This document shows positions 7,339 through 15,683 of a stretch of DNA of 58,316 nt, piece by piece. The notes beneath the pieces are model-generated. The model did not search any database. It was not told where the DNA came from and saw nothing but the letters and a program-made list of their open reading frames with translations. Source of the stretch: an uncultured Clostridia bacterium (lineage in GTDB: Bacteria > Bacillota > Clostridia > Oscillospirales > CAG-272); contig CAJGCM010000003.1 of the NCBI GenBank assembly GCA_904501765.1, positions 1-58,316 of the forward strand, read 5' to 3'. Position 1 is the stretch's first letter. Every line of letters starts with the position of its first letter. Made by a program: the position numbers and the translations under genes.

Positions 7339-7545
7339 TTACGGCTGTCTACGAGCCATCTCCACAAGCGATACAAGGTCGTAGAAATTCCGAGCATCCA
7401 GACCGGTTCTTTCTTTTATTCTATCAAATCGTCTAGATATCACCGCGCTGTCTGTATCCATCTTTCTACAAACCGCACTAAGTTTCATAGAACTCTCAGC
7501 AAAAGTAATGATCATATCACACTCTCGCTCAGACAGAAGCTCCAT
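7339..7545 (-). CDS. small helix-turn-helix protein
   Basis: 68 residues from the ATG at 7545, with AGAGG eight bases upstream. The pattern LSAVCRKMDTDSAVISRRFDRIKERTGLD resembles, in shorter form, the helix-turn-helix seen at the C-terminus of PucR-type regulators. Possibly a DNA-binding regulator; target unknown. Confidence 0.55.
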   Translation of the reverse strand: MELLSERECDMIITFAESSMKLSAVCRKMDTDSAVISRRFDRIKERTGLDARNFYDLVSLVEMARRQP

Positions 7546-7550
7546 TGGAA

Positions 7551-7682
7551 TCACCTCTCTTTTAATACATCGATGACCGTACTAATTGCCCTACATAACA
7601 TGTAAATGGAAATCAGTAAGTAATACCAGCCTGGAGCTCCGATTTGAACACCAATATAAATGAACAGTGCCGCAGTAATCAT
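7551..7682 (-). CDS. 43-residue membrane protein
   Basis: ATG preceded by AAAGGAGAA, one hydrophobic segment rich in Ile, Tyr and Leu, then a short polar tail. Ends just before the helix-turn-helix gene. Function unknown. Confidence 0.6.
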   Translation of the reverse strand: MITAALFIYIGVQIGAPGWYYLLISIYMLCRAISTVIDVLKER

Positions 7683-7697
7683 TTACGTTATTCTCCT

Positions 7698-7934
7698 TTA
7701 CATATGACGATAACCAGCTTTTTGTTTTTTCTCCTGGGCCTTTTTGTCAGCATACTTTTTATGTTCCTCATAAAGATACTGCCGAACACTCTTATCTTTA
7801 TCAGCAATCGCTTTACGTCGGTCGTACTCGGCACGCTCTTCCTTATAGCCTTTTTCACAGTGATCGTGACAGCCCGGGTATCGCTCTTGACAGTTTTTAC
7901 AAGCTTTAAATATCTTCGACCCTAGCATAGTCAT
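7698..7934 (-). CDS. small cysteine-cluster protein
   Basis: 78 residues. CKNC-N6-CHDHC near the N-terminus could bind zinc; the rest is a Lys/Glu-rich helix. Its start overlaps the end of the phosphohydrolase-like gene, so translation is probably coupled. GGAG lies five bases before the ATG. Confidence 0.65.
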   Translation of the reverse strand: MTMLGSKIFKACKNCQERYPGCHDHCEKGYKEERAEYDRRKAIADKDKSVRQYLYEEHKKYADKKAQEKKQKAGYRHM

Positions 7935-8670
7935 TCAGCTCCGGTTTATGTTTACAGGTCCAGATACAGCAGAGGATATTCCAGACAAAGGCTCTGTCGT
8001 GAGGCTCGTCCTGATCTCCCCTCAAGAACTTCAGATAATGCCGTACTGCACTGTCAATGTAGCAGTGAGTGGGAATGCCCTTCTGCCAGTTATCGGGACC
8101 ATATTTCTTAGCACCCTCTTCGAAATGCTTAGCGACCTCGAGGAACATAGTGGGCCAGTCTTCGAATCCGTCGAATAACGCCAATGCCGTGAACAGATCC
8201 ATGTAGTTGCCGCTATCTTGAAAATCATTGATGGCCGTAAATACAAGTCCTATAGCATTGTTATTATTTTTAGGAGGCCACAGTTCACCGATAATATCCA
8301 GCGGCATCAGATCGCACCGACCCTTCCCCTCCTGAATATCCCGCACAGCACCAGTCCCGAACTCTCTGCGAGTGCCGGAATCCTTAATATGTGGGTTCTC
8401 CTTCGGCCACATCATCTCCTCTTCGGGGTTTTCCTCAGGATCAAGAGTGTATAGGCTTGCGAGCGGATCGACTGCAGAGCTAACAGGATTGGTTTGTGTC
8501 TCAGGGATCTCTTGTGACCAACAATCATCACAACTACCTCTTGATAAACATTCCTTACCTGCTGTGGGGGCGCCCGGAACAACACGTCCAGGACACCCCT
8601 CACAACCACCAATAAAACCATCGCTGATACATTCGGGGCGTTCCATCTTTAATTTGTCTCTATATGTCAT
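7906..8670 (-). CDS. dATP/dGTP diphosphohydrolase N-terminal domain protein
   Basis: 254 residues from the ATG at 8670, preceded by GGAGG; an in-frame ATG 33 bases earlier has no site. The C-terminal part (FGTGAVRDIQEGKGRCDLMP, then HFEEGAKKYGPDNWQKGIP and DSAVRHYLKFLRGD) follows the pattern of the dATP/dGTP diphosphohydrolase N-terminal domain found in many phages, with conserved His, Glu and Asp. The first 60 residues hold two Cys clusters. Probably acts on nucleotides or nucleotide pools. Start overlaps the upstream stop. Confidence 0.7.
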   Translation of the reverse strand: MTYRDKLKMERPECISDGFIGGCEGCPGRVVPGAPTAGKECLSRGSCDDCWSQEIPETQTNPVSSAVDPLASLYTLDPEENPEEEMMWPKENPHIKDSGTRREFGTGAVRDIQEGKGRCDLMPLDIIGELWPPKNNNNAIGLVFTAINDFQDSGNYMDLFTALALFDGFEDWPTMFLEVAKHFEEGAKKYGPDNWQKGIPTHCYIDSAVRHYLKFLRGDQDEPHDRAFVWNILCCIWTCKHKPELNDYARVEDI

Positions 8671-8837
8671 TCTTTTACCTCCATATTCCAACAGTTCTCG
8701 CAATCACCGTCGCAGTCTTCCTCCTCTGCGAAATCGCAAATATCGAAATCGGAAGGGCAATAAAAGTCACACTTTAATGTTAGTTCTTCGTCGGTAAACA
8801 GTGGATACAGCTTTGCCAATTTTTCTCTGCGTGTCAT
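8667..8837 (-). CDS. small acidic Cys-rich protein
   Basis: 56 residues with seven cysteines and a run of Glu and Asp (FAEEEDCDGDCENC). Stop and next start overlap as ATGA, indicating coupled translation. Starts with TRREKLAKL. May bind metal; function unknown. Confidence 0.6.
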   Translation of the reverse strand: MTRREKLAKLYPLFTDEELTLKCDFYCPSDFDICDFAEEEDCDGDCENCWNMEVKE

Positions 8838-9346
8838 TCAACATCCTCCAACTTGAGCTTAATCGTACCGAGAATATCTTCCACGGTCTTACGAGTATAA
8901 TCGCTGAACTTAATATACGCTTTGTGCTCGTCATACCAGTCGAAGATCTCATAGAGATCACCCTTGTTCCAGCTGAAAGACCACCAATCGCAGATCATCT
9001 CGATAATATACACATGAGGCATATCAAGAATTTTATAACCCTTGCCGGGATCATCGTTGATCAAGACCCAATGCTGCCAATGGTGCGGATTCATGTGAAT
9101 ATGATGCAGCCACGCCTTATTGAAGTTATTAACAACCGCATAGGATTTGTTGCCGCCATAGAAATACTTATCGTATGCGTCGTACTCTTCGGGATCGTTT
9201 TTAGACGTGTCATGATTCATACAAATCTGCCACTCATACGGTTCGTCCTTCTTGAAAATCTCAGGACATTTTTCACGAAGCCATTCAAAACCCTTCCGCA
9301 CATTGGCTCGATGGTCATTCAAATACTGATCATACTTCTGACTCAT
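8834..9346 (-). CDS. DUF5662-like phage protein
   Basis: 170 residues. The pattern NHDTSK ... AWLHHIHMNPHHWQHW fits the DUF5662 proteins common in phages; the spaced His and Asp residues suggest a metal-dependent HD-type fold. Substrate unknown. Overlaps the next gene by four bases. Confidence 0.75.
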   Translation of the reverse strand: MSQKYDQYLNDHRANVRKGFEWLREKCPEIFKKDEPYEWQICMNHDTSKNDPEEYDAYDKYFYGGNKSYAVVNNFNKAWLHHIHMNPHHWQHWVLINDDPGKGYKILDMPHVYIIEMICDWWSFSWNKGDLYEIFDWYDEHKAYIKFSDYTRKTVEDILGTIKLKLEDVE

Positions 9347-9534
9347 TCCTCATCCTCCTCCACTGGATAAATATTCACGGTTGTTCCATGATCGCCGAAA
9401 TATACAGTGATATAGCTGTCCTTACGAGCCATTACTCGATCGATAATCTCGTAAATATGACGTTTAATAACGTCGTAATCGTCTACGAAACAACCATCTT
9501 TTCTATAGCGAACATCATTAGGTATATTAGGCAT
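9343..9534 (-). CDS. small phage protein, unknown function
   Basis: 63 residues, acidic C-terminus. AAAGGAGA lies just upstream and the ATG overlaps the stop of the preceding gene. No motif recognised. Confidence 0.65.
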   Translation of the reverse strand: MPNIPNDVRYRKDGCFVDDYDVIKRHIYEIIDRVMARKDSYITVYFGDHGTTVNIYPVEEDEE

Positions 9535-9698
9535 TATTTTTTCTCCTTTCTAAACACACATTTGATAGGGTCGGATGCTGTCTTACTATAGTGACTACAC
9601 CAATATCGAGATATGACCCGCTTTCCATCTTTGCTGACATTACCGTAATGAGGTGTACAATGAAAGCAACCCTTGCAGGCTCGTTTTGGTGTTTTCAT
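9534..9698 (-). CDS. small Cys-rich protein, paralogue A
   Basis: 54 residues with CKGCFHC, then WC and a later C: a likely zinc-binding fold. GGAGGAGA precedes the ATG. It is a near copy of the 52-residue protein at 9955-10113 (same KRACKGC, SRYWC and TASDPIKC stretches), with one gene between them. Confidence 0.7.
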   Translation of the reverse strand: MKTPKRACKGCFHCTPHYGNVSKDGKRVISRYWCSHYSKTASDPIKCVFRKEKK

Positions 9699-9952
9699 TT
9701 TTTCTCCTCCAGTAAAATTTTATATCGTTCCGGCAGTTTATCTGTTTCGATCCAACCAAGATCAAGAGTGACACCATAATCATAAAAGCCGAGTACACAC
9801 CATTTTTTCAACAGATACCAGGCTCGTTTATAGTGCATGGAACCGAAACTATATAAGATGTTGATAACGTCTCTTGGTATCATTCTATAAAAGCGACCAG
9901 GTCGACAGCATTCGTAGACTATACGAAAGAATCTTTTCTCATCTTCTTTCAT
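9695..9952 (-). CDS. small phage protein, possible winged helix
   Basis: 85 residues: helical, basic N-terminal half, then YDYGVTLDLGWIETDKLP. The length and pattern (helix, RAWYLLKKWCVLGF, strand) would fit a small winged helix, but I cannot confirm that. Lies between two paralogous Cys-rich genes. Confidence 0.6.
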   Translation of the reverse strand: MKEDEKRFFRIVYECCRPGRFYRMIPRDVINILYSFGSMHYKRAWYLLKKWCVLGFYDYGVTLDLGWIETDKLPERYKILLEEKK

Positions 9953-9954
9953 TT

Positions 9955-10113
9955 TTACCCCTTTCTAAACGCACATTTGATAGGGTCGGATGCTGTTTTA
10001 TTATAATGACAGCACCAATATCTAGACACGACCTGTTTTCCGTCCTTACCGATATTTCCGTAATAAGGTTTACAATTTGCGCAACCCTTACAGGCTCGTT
10101 TCGGTGCTTTCAT
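9955..10113 (-). CDS. small Cys-rich protein, paralogue B
   Basis: 52 residues with CKGCANC and WCC, homologous along its length to the protein at 9534-9698. GGAGG before the ATG. The DNA is also similar (both end with the TTTGATAGGGTCGGATGCTG block on the plus strand), so the duplication is recent or under shared constraint. Confidence 0.7.
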   Translation of the reverse strand: MKAPKRACKGCANCKPYYGNIGKDGKQVVSRYWCCHYNKTASDPIKCAFRKG

Positions 10114-10813
10114 TTTTTCGTCCTCCAGTAATCAACTCCGAATATGGCAGCTGCTCGATCCAGTCACACAGCACATGCCACTCGTCGAGTTTATGGTTCC
10201 GGCGATGCTTATAGATGCCGACCAGAACCTCGTAATTCAGCATGACCGTCCGCTTCTGGTTATAAGAGCTCGGCAGCAGCTGGATCATTTGCCACCAAGC
10301 ATCTTTTTTGTCGAAAACCCGAACCGCATTTTTCGAATTGTCATCGATCTTATCCCAGTCGACAAAGTAGCGACGATATGTATTCAAGGTACTAATTACG
10401 AAATTTAATTCATTAAGTCCAATAGAAGTTAAATGTTCACAACTGAAATCCTCCAACGTGAACTCCTTCTCATGAATCTTATGCATCGTACTGCACGAAT
10501 TCGCAACAGTACCGATTTTGTATGTATCGAACTCCTTCCACCAATAAAGCGGGGCAGTAATGTCCAGATATACGTGAATCATCCGACGATACTTAGCATG
10601 GACAGGACCACCGCTAGCGAGATTATTCATCAGCTGCAGATCATTCTCACCAACGAAGAATTCGAAGTCAGCAGTCTCCAGGGTTTCGGGATCAGCGATA
10701 TGAGTCTTGTAGCTATCCGAGCGATCCCAACTGTTCTTAGGGTTTCTTAATCCCCTGATGACGGCTTCCCATTGAGCGGGAGAGGGAAGAACAACATTTT
10801 CAATCTTGATCAC
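10088..10813 (-). CDS. ThyX-like fold phage protein
   Basis: 241 residues from a GTG at 10811-10813 with AAAGGAGA seven bases upstream. The stretch DITAPLYWWKEFDTYKIGTVANSCSTMHK recalls the active-site region of flavin-dependent thymidylate synthases, and the length fits, but the RHR motif is absent. It may be a relative with a changed activity, or unrelated. Its start overlaps the end of the HNH gene upstream. Confidence 0.5.
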   Translation of the reverse strand: MIKIENVVLPSPAQWEAVIRGLRNPKNSWDRSDSYKTHIADPETLETADFEFFVGENDLQLMNNLASGGPVHAKYRRMIHVYLDITAPLYWWKEFDTYKIGTVANSCSTMHKIHEKEFTLEDFSCEHLTSIGLNELNFVISTLNTYRRYFVDWDKIDDNSKNAVRVFDKKDAWWQMIQLLPSSYNQKRTVMLNYEVLVGIYKHRRNHKLDEWHVLCDWIEQLPYSELITGGRKNESTETSL

Positions 10814-11492
10814 AATAAATCTCCTTTCGATACTTATACATATATTTTCTAACGGTTTCCTCATTTCTTTCTAGAAATGCCGCAACATCTTTGTAGTAAT
10901 CGAGGCAATGATTTTTTATGTATTGTAGTTCTGAATCGGAAAATACTGGGTTTCCGCTTACCGTTTTTTGTAAACCAATTCTATAAGAATGCCGAGTATT
11001 TTCACTTCTAGTGACCCACTCAAGATTATTAGCACTATTATTCTGCTTATCGCCATCTACATGATTTACATAATCTTCGCCGGGTCCTCTTTGGCAGAAT
11101 AAAGTCGCTATGATTCTATGGTGTTGAATATTTTGTTCATTGAAAATACCATGGATGTAACCATTTCTATCGACAGCTCCACGCATGATATCACCATGAA
11201 TATTGAATATGAGTCCATTTGGAAATGCTAGATAACGAAGCATAAACACCTTAGAGTCATCGATGCACAACCCATATTTCTTAACGCCGTTTATTAGTCG
11301 ACTTACACGGAAATCAAACACCGCATCTTGGGCATCCTGAATAGTTTGATAGGTTCCCAAATTGACAGTTCGACAATGGTCGCTAACGAAAGTTTCATAG
11401 TTTCCATTAGCGGTGCGTCTATATCCCTTTCCGCGTATTAGTCGAAGTGCATATAACCAGTCGATATCAGGATCGTATTCAATATCAAACAT
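10800..11492 (-). CDS. HNH homing endonuclease
   Basis: 230 residues. HHRIIATLF ... VNHVDGDKQNNSANNLEWVT is the HNH core of the HNH_3 type; an AP2-like or linker region precedes it and a helix-turn-helix-like tail (KDVAAFLERNEETVRKY) follows. Free-standing selfish endonuclease. It sits between folD and the ThyX-like gene without disrupting either frame. Confidence 0.85.
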   Translation of the reverse strand: MFDIEYDPDIDWLYALRLIRGKGYRRTANGNYETFVSDHCRTVNLGTYQTIQDAQDAVFDFRVSRLINGVKKYGLCIDDSKVFMLRYLAFPNGLIFNIHGDIMRGAVDRNGYIHGIFNEQNIQHHRIIATLFCQRGPGEDYVNHVDGDKQNNSANNLEWVTRSENTRHSYRIGLQKTVSGNPVFSDSELQYIKNHCLDYYKDVAAFLERNEETVRKYMYKYRKEIYCDQD

Positions 11493-11494
11493 TT

Positions 11495-12322
11495 TTACTC
11501 TCCTTTTCTCATCAAAGCTGCCTTATATACATTCTCCAGCAGAGCCACTCGAGTGAGCAGACCCACACCACCGGGACCGGAGATGATGAACCCACCGAAT
11601 CTAGACATAGAATTGTTAGCTAATTCAACTGTATAGGCGTTAAGATTACCGACCAATTTGCCATCTGCATTCCGACCCAAACCGATGTCAATAATATCGG
11701 TGTTGTTGTCGAACTCCCCAAATGCATCAAAATATTCAAGTTTATCGATACACGTAAACGCGATATCTTTATACTTAAGGGCATCCGTCAAACAGCTCTT
11801 ACTATGCGCCAGAGTAACAGTACAGTCGAGATCAGTCAGCATCCTAGCGAGAGGCTTACCGACAATATCACTGCGACCGATAACCAGAACATTCTTACCC
11901 TCGAAGTCGTAGTTATTGTATTTCAGATAATTAATGATTCCGAGAGGAGTGCAGGGGTCGAAAGGACTGTCGCTCCTAAATCCATCAACGTCCTTATTGA
12001 TCCAAATATGTTTCTGGATCTTTTTAGGGTCAATATGACTCGGCAACGGCAACTGAACAATCACGCCGTCAACCGATCTATCACAGCAAATAATCGCAAC
12101 CTCCGCTCCGAGTTCATCTTGAGAAATATCTTCGGGAAGTTTAATGTGCCACATCTTGATCCCAACTTCCTCGCAGTCTTTTTTCTTGCCAGCGATATAG
12201 CTGTTAGAAGCAGGATTATTACCTACCTGAATAACCACGAGCTTAGGGGTAAAGCCGAGTCCAGCGATTTTTTCTTTCAACTCCGCTTTTTTAATCTCGG
12301 CATATTCTTTACAGCTGATCAT
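11495..12322 (-). CDS. folD: bifunctional methylenetetrahydrofolate dehydrogenase/cyclohydrolase
   Basis: 275 residues, normal FolD length. Start at 12322 with AAAGGAGA upstream. Visible motifs: QVGNNPASNSYIAGKKK (substrate loop with the catalytic Lys), DGVIVQLPLP, DVDGF, PCTPLGI, VIGRSDIVGKP (NADP site) and ISGPGGVGLLTR. The enzyme interconverts 5,10-methylene- and 10-formyl-tetrahydrofolate, supplying one-carbon units for thymidylate and purines. It is unusual cargo for a phage and would fit the neighbouring nucleotide-related genes. Confidence 0.93.
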   Translation of the reverse strand: MISCKEYAEIKKAELKEKIAGLGFTPKLVVIQVGNNPASNSYIAGKKKDCEEVGIKMWHIKLPEDISQDELGAEVAIICCDRSVDGVIVQLPLPSHIDPKKIQKHIWINKDVDGFRSDSPFDPCTPLGIINYLKYNNYDFEGKNVLVIGRSDIVGKPLARMLTDLDCTVTLAHSKSCLTDALKYKDIAFTCIDKLEYFDAFGEFDNNTDIIDIGLGRNADGKLVGNLNAYTVELANNSMSRFGGFIISGPGGVGLLTRVALLENVYKAALMRKGE

Positions 12323-12680
12323 TTTTATCTCCTTTCTCATAGGGATGATCCATCATAGCAGCGCAATCGGGACAATACTTAAAATCCTCGGCACACTGTC
12401 CAAATATGCTATGGCAATTTGCGCAGATGAATGACTGTTTTCCATCAAGCATCAATGGAATCCAATGCGAATGGACCAGAGCGATAGTTTCAAGTGGTCT
12501 AGCTTTAAACCAGTTAAAGATCAGACGAGGTAAACCCTTTTTGTCAGGAAACGGAACATATATAGCATGACCGATATTTCCTTCTCGAATTATGTTTATG
12601 AGCGTCTCATTCCTCATTTCGAGCTCTCTGCATCGAGCCTCCGTAGCGGACAGAATCTTAAGTTGAGTGTTAAGTTTCAT
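12309..12680 (-). CDS. zinc-ribbon protein
   Basis: 123 residues. Helical N-terminal half, then CANC ... CPDC, a zinc ribbon. Overlaps folD by 14 bases and starts at the stop of the upstream gene (TAATG), with GAGGGG as ribosome site. Role unknown. Confidence 0.7.
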   Translation of the reverse strand: MKLNTQLKILSATEARCRELEMRNETLINIIREGNIGHAIYVPFPDKKGLPRLIFNWFKARPLETIALVHSHWIPLMLDGKQSFICANCHSIFGQCAEDFKYCPDCAAMMDHPYEKGDKNDQL

Positions 12681-13372
12681 TAATCTACCCCTCGATCCAT
12701 ATCAGCCAAAATGGCATCATAGTACGGTTTCGTCCATTTCTTAAACTCATCGAAGTAGTTACCCTGGTTACCGAGCGCTTTCTTAGAGATAGCCATAGCC
12801 AGACCCTTCTCAGGATCAAACTCCTCGTTCTCACACTTCACGACAGTTTTGGTGTTATCAGCCCAGAAGACAATGGTAGCGGGGTTATTGAAGATGACAT
12901 TCTTGATAGGGGAAATCACATTGTGGGTTTTGGGTGCCATGTAGTTGTTCTCCTTTATAATTCTTTCAAATATAGCCCGAGGGGATGCTACGTCGTTCGT
13001 GACATAACTGACAGATGACCCACGATCGACTATTACGCCATGGAGTTCTATATCTTCGATGTAATTAAACAACCAGACACCGTAGTCTCTTACCGGATAT
13101 TTAGCGTTGGGGTACATGGTGTCGAGTTTAAGAGCCTTAATCCATCCCCTAGGGCCGAAAATAGCATCGGGTCTTAATCCGTCCCGAATATAACCGATAG
13201 CCGGCCATACAAAACGAATCACACAATTCGGGGTTTCAAGTAGAGCGGGTCTATCATGTCGAAAAACCGCCTCGATGCCTAGGTAATCCCGGAGCCCCTT
13301 ACGAACGGTCTCTCGATAGTCATATGCTTTCGTCATATTTTCCATCACGACCAGAATACAATGTTTACCCAT
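12680..13372 (-). CDS. conserved phage protein, unknown function
   Basis: 230 residues, soluble. The C-terminal part (NVIFNNPATIVFWADNTKTVVKC ... KGLAMAISKKALGNQ) looks like a segment seen in many Firmicutes phage proteins of unknown role. GGGTAAG before the ATG. Lies between a zinc ribbon and folD-side genes in the metabolic operon. Confidence 0.7.
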   Translation of the reverse strand: MGKHCILVVMENMTKAYDYRETVRKGLRDYLGIEAVFRHDRPALLETPNCVIRFVWPAIGYIRDGLRPDAIFGPRGWIKALKLDTMYPNAKYPVRDYGVWLFNYIEDIELHGVIVDRGSSVSYVTNDVASPRAIFERIIKENNYMAPKTHNVISPIKNVIFNNPATIVFWADNTKTVVKCENEEFDPEKGLAMAISKKALGNQGNYFDEFKKWTKPYYDAILADMDRGVD

Positions 13373-13377
13373 ATTTC

Positions 13378-13581
13378 TTACCCTTTCTCATTTTTCTTAG
13401 CCAGAAGATCCATGTAGAAATTCATGAAGCTTCCATCAGTCTCAAGAATCTTCTCCTCAGTAAAAAATACCTTACCGCAGCCAGGGCTCGTACAGACCCT
13501 CTTCCTATACACCCGACCGAGCACCTTATCAGGAACCTGCTCGATCTGCATAATATGGCCGCCACAATTAGGACAGTTCAT
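13378..13581 (-). CDS. small zinc-ribbon protein
   Basis: 67 residues. CPNC near the start and CTSPGC near residue 31 form a compact zinc ribbon of the type found in NrdR-like and transcription-related proteins. AGGAGG precedes the ATG. Confidence 0.75.
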   Translation of the reverse strand: MNCPNCGGHIMQIEQVPDKVLGRVYRKRVCTSPGCGKVFFTEEKILETDGSFMNFYMDLLAKKNEKG

Positions 13582-13584
13582 TTC

Positions 13585-14268
13585 TCATACCTCCTGCATT
13601 TTATTCAGTTTGCTCCAGTTAATCCATCCGTAAATGGCATTCGCCGTCCATGCGATATACATAGCAACCATAGACCAGTTACCAGCAACCCACCACATCT
13701 TAATACAGAAGATATCAATCACAATCCACCAAATCCATTGTTCACGATATCGGCGGACCATCAGCAGCTGTGCGAAAATAGCCATAACGTTCGTAGCGGC
13801 ATCCGTATAAGCCTGAGCGCTGCCAATACCGTCGAGCCAGTAACCAATGATAATAGTTGCAGCAATCGTACCAACGATGGACAGAACCCACTGAAGCGGA
13901 GTAAATTTCTTAGCAATTACGTCTTTTGTACCGTCGTCATTTTCAATCTCGTTCTTTTTCCATACGAAAATACCCCAGATCATGGTTACGAAATAGAACA
14001 GATTCTCCAGAACTTCGCCATAGAATCGATTTTGCCATGCCAGGAACAGATATGTGACCGTCTGGATAAAGCCGACAAAATAGAACATCGTTCGACCTTT
14101 GGCGCACATAACAACGGAAACAACACCTGTAAGACCTGCGATAATGTTCAAAGGACTGTCGGGGCACACCGCAAATACGACGATCTGCAACAGAATCATA
14201 CCGAGCAGAAACAGCTTCTCGAAAGTTGTATAACCGGTCCAGAAATGCTTGAGTACGAAGTTTTTCAT
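13585..14268 (-). CDS. pnuC: nicotinamide riboside transporter PnuC
   Basis: 227 residues, about seven hydrophobic segments. WGIFVWKK, the repeated aromatic pattern and the C-terminal IWWIVIDIFCIKMW ... MYIAWTANAIYGW segment match PnuC. It imports nicotinamide riboside by facilitated diffusion across the cell membrane. Immediately downstream of nadR, which would phosphorylate and adenylate the imported substrate; together they form an NAD salvage pair. Confidence 0.9.
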   Translation of the reverse strand: MKNFVLKHFWTGYTTFEKLFLLGMILLQIVVFAVCPDSPLNIIAGLTGVVSVVMCAKGRTMFYFVGFIQTVTYLFLAWQNRFYGEVLENLFYFVTMIWGIFVWKKNEIENDDGTKDVIAKKFTPLQWVLSIVGTIAATIIIGYWLDGIGSAQAYTDAATNVMAIFAQLLMVRRYREQWIWWIVIDIFCIKMWWVAGNWSMVAMYIAWTANAIYGWINWSKLNKMQEV

Positions 14269-14278
14269 TTTTCTCTCC

Positions 14279-15418
14279 TTATTTGTTCATCAGTTCGCGT
14301 ACATATGTAACAACTGCCATGAAATTCTCATAGTAGTTACCACTAAGAATAGTCACCTTATCCCAGTTACCAGCGTTCTTAATATCCCGACACAGAATAT
14401 CAAAGAGCTCCTGTCTCTCGTCCATACCGGAATGACCCATGTATCTGGAATGATCGTCGACGAAAACACCATGAGGAGCAAGAACAAATATCTTGTCCCA
14501 GCGGCTCTTGCGAGTAAGCTCGTCAGCCATAGTTGCGACCTTTTCGAACTCCTCTTGAGTAAGAGCGAAGTTTTCGTCATTGGCATAATATTCCGCATAC
14601 ATACGAGTCGTAATAGCATCGCTATCTGCGAAGAATATGCCATGATTACCCGGAGAATTGATGAGCTTCTTATTGAGGTTGTACTGACCCTCGAGGAATG
14701 CAATAAAGTCAGCGCCGTCCAGTTCCCAGTCGCTAACACAGCTTTCCTCCATATAGTCTCTAGGCCATTCCCAGCTATACGGAGCGTTGAAATATTTACC
14801 AAGGTCGGCAGTAAGCGTGGACTTCCCTTCCGAGGCAGTACCGATGATGAGGACATTGTGACTAAATATCCGACGGAAAGGCGTTGCGATTTTATCCCAA
14901 TGCTTAATAGGGTTCTGACGAATCATGGTTGCGCTGATAGGGTTATCGGTCGTACGATCGACAAGAACTGCATCTTCGTTCCACATATTGGTTAAATCGT
15001 TATAGTACACCTCATCGCCGACATACCAAGTCCGTTTAGGTCGAGGAATGCCTAGATCTTCATTGTCGTAACCGAAATGATTGGTGGCTTTTTTATAAAT
15101 CTGCTCGAACTCTTCCATCCAGCTTACCCAACCGTTGGGATACTGTTCTCTCATACTCTCGGTATCGTTGATAGCGTACACGGCGACCAGGTCATCGTCC
15201 GCGAAGAACTCTCGAACATAACGATATCTTTTAGCATGAGGCATCAGGGGCTCTCCTTTATCCCCGTCAAACCCACACACGATAACGATACAGCCACCAT
15301 CATTCTCTTTTTTTGCACGCATGATAAGATCCAGATGACCTTGATGCAAAGGGGCAAACGAACCAAACACGACACCGACTCGCTTACCGTCCAGGGGTTT
15401 TTGATATGCGTGAATCAT
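14279..15418 (-). CDS. nadR: NadR-like NMN adenylyltransferase / ribosylnicotinamide kinase
   Basis: 379 residues. N-terminal nucleotidyltransferase domain: GVVFGSFAPLHQGHL holds the GxF...HxGH site, and PISATMIRQNP stands for the usual ISxTxIR motif. C-terminal kinase: VLIIGTASEGKSTL is a P-loop. The pair turns nicotinamide riboside into NMN and then NAD. It lacks the helix-turn-helix of enterobacterial NadR. AGG-type site before the ATG; ten bases separate it from pnuC. Confidence 0.9.
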   Translation of the reverse strand: MIHAYQKPLDGKRVGVVFGSFAPLHQGHLDLIMRAKKENDGGCIVIVCGFDGDKGEPLMPHAKRYRYVREFFADDDLVAVYAINDTESMREQYPNGWVSWMEEFEQIYKKATNHFGYDNEDLGIPRPKRTWYVGDEVYYNDLTNMWNEDAVLVDRTTDNPISATMIRQNPIKHWDKIATPFRRIFSHNVLIIGTASEGKSTLTADLGKYFNAPYSWEWPRDYMEESCVSDWELDGADFIAFLEGQYNLNKKLINSPGNHGIFFADSDAITTRMYAEYYANDENFALTQEEFEKVATMADELTRKSRWDKIFVLAPHGVFVDDHSRYMGHSGMDERQELFDILCRDIKNAGNWDKVTILSGNYYENFMAVVTYVRELMNK

Positions 15419-15428
15419 TTCTCATACC

Positions 15429-15620
15429 TCACTTTTTCACATTCACAGTAAAGACGCTTTTGAGTAGACACATAATCAGCCAGATACCGGTAGCCACCCA
15501 CCAGTTAAACGTCAGACTGAAACACAGCGTGATCAAATATATGATTCCGCATGTGACCAGCCAACTGAGAGCATAGCAAACGACAATAGCGAGTGCCGTC
15601 AAACCAAAGATTCCTTTCAT
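15429..15620 (-). CDS. small two-helix membrane protein
   Basis: 63 residues from the ATG at 15620 (AAGGAGG upstream; a longer frame would start before the hairpin at 15633-15670). Two hydrophobic helices separated by a short turn. First in line before nadR. Function unknown. Confidence 0.65.
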   Translation of the reverse strand: MKGIFGLTALAIVVCYALSWLVTCGIIYLITLCFSLTFNWWVATGIWLIMCLLKSVFTVNVKK

Positions 15621-15632
15621 TTTCTCATACCT

Positions 15633-15670
15633 CCTTAAAAATAAAATTGGAAAGACCTTGTATGATCTTC
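15633..15670 (-). terminator. terminator or attenuator
   Basis: Hairpin GGAAGATC / GGTCTTTCC with loop ATACAA, then AATTTTATTTTT. It lies inside the operon between two membrane protein genes with no promoter after it, so some read-through to nadR and the rest is required. Confidence 0.6.
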
Positions 15671-15683
15671 CCAATAATGAACC

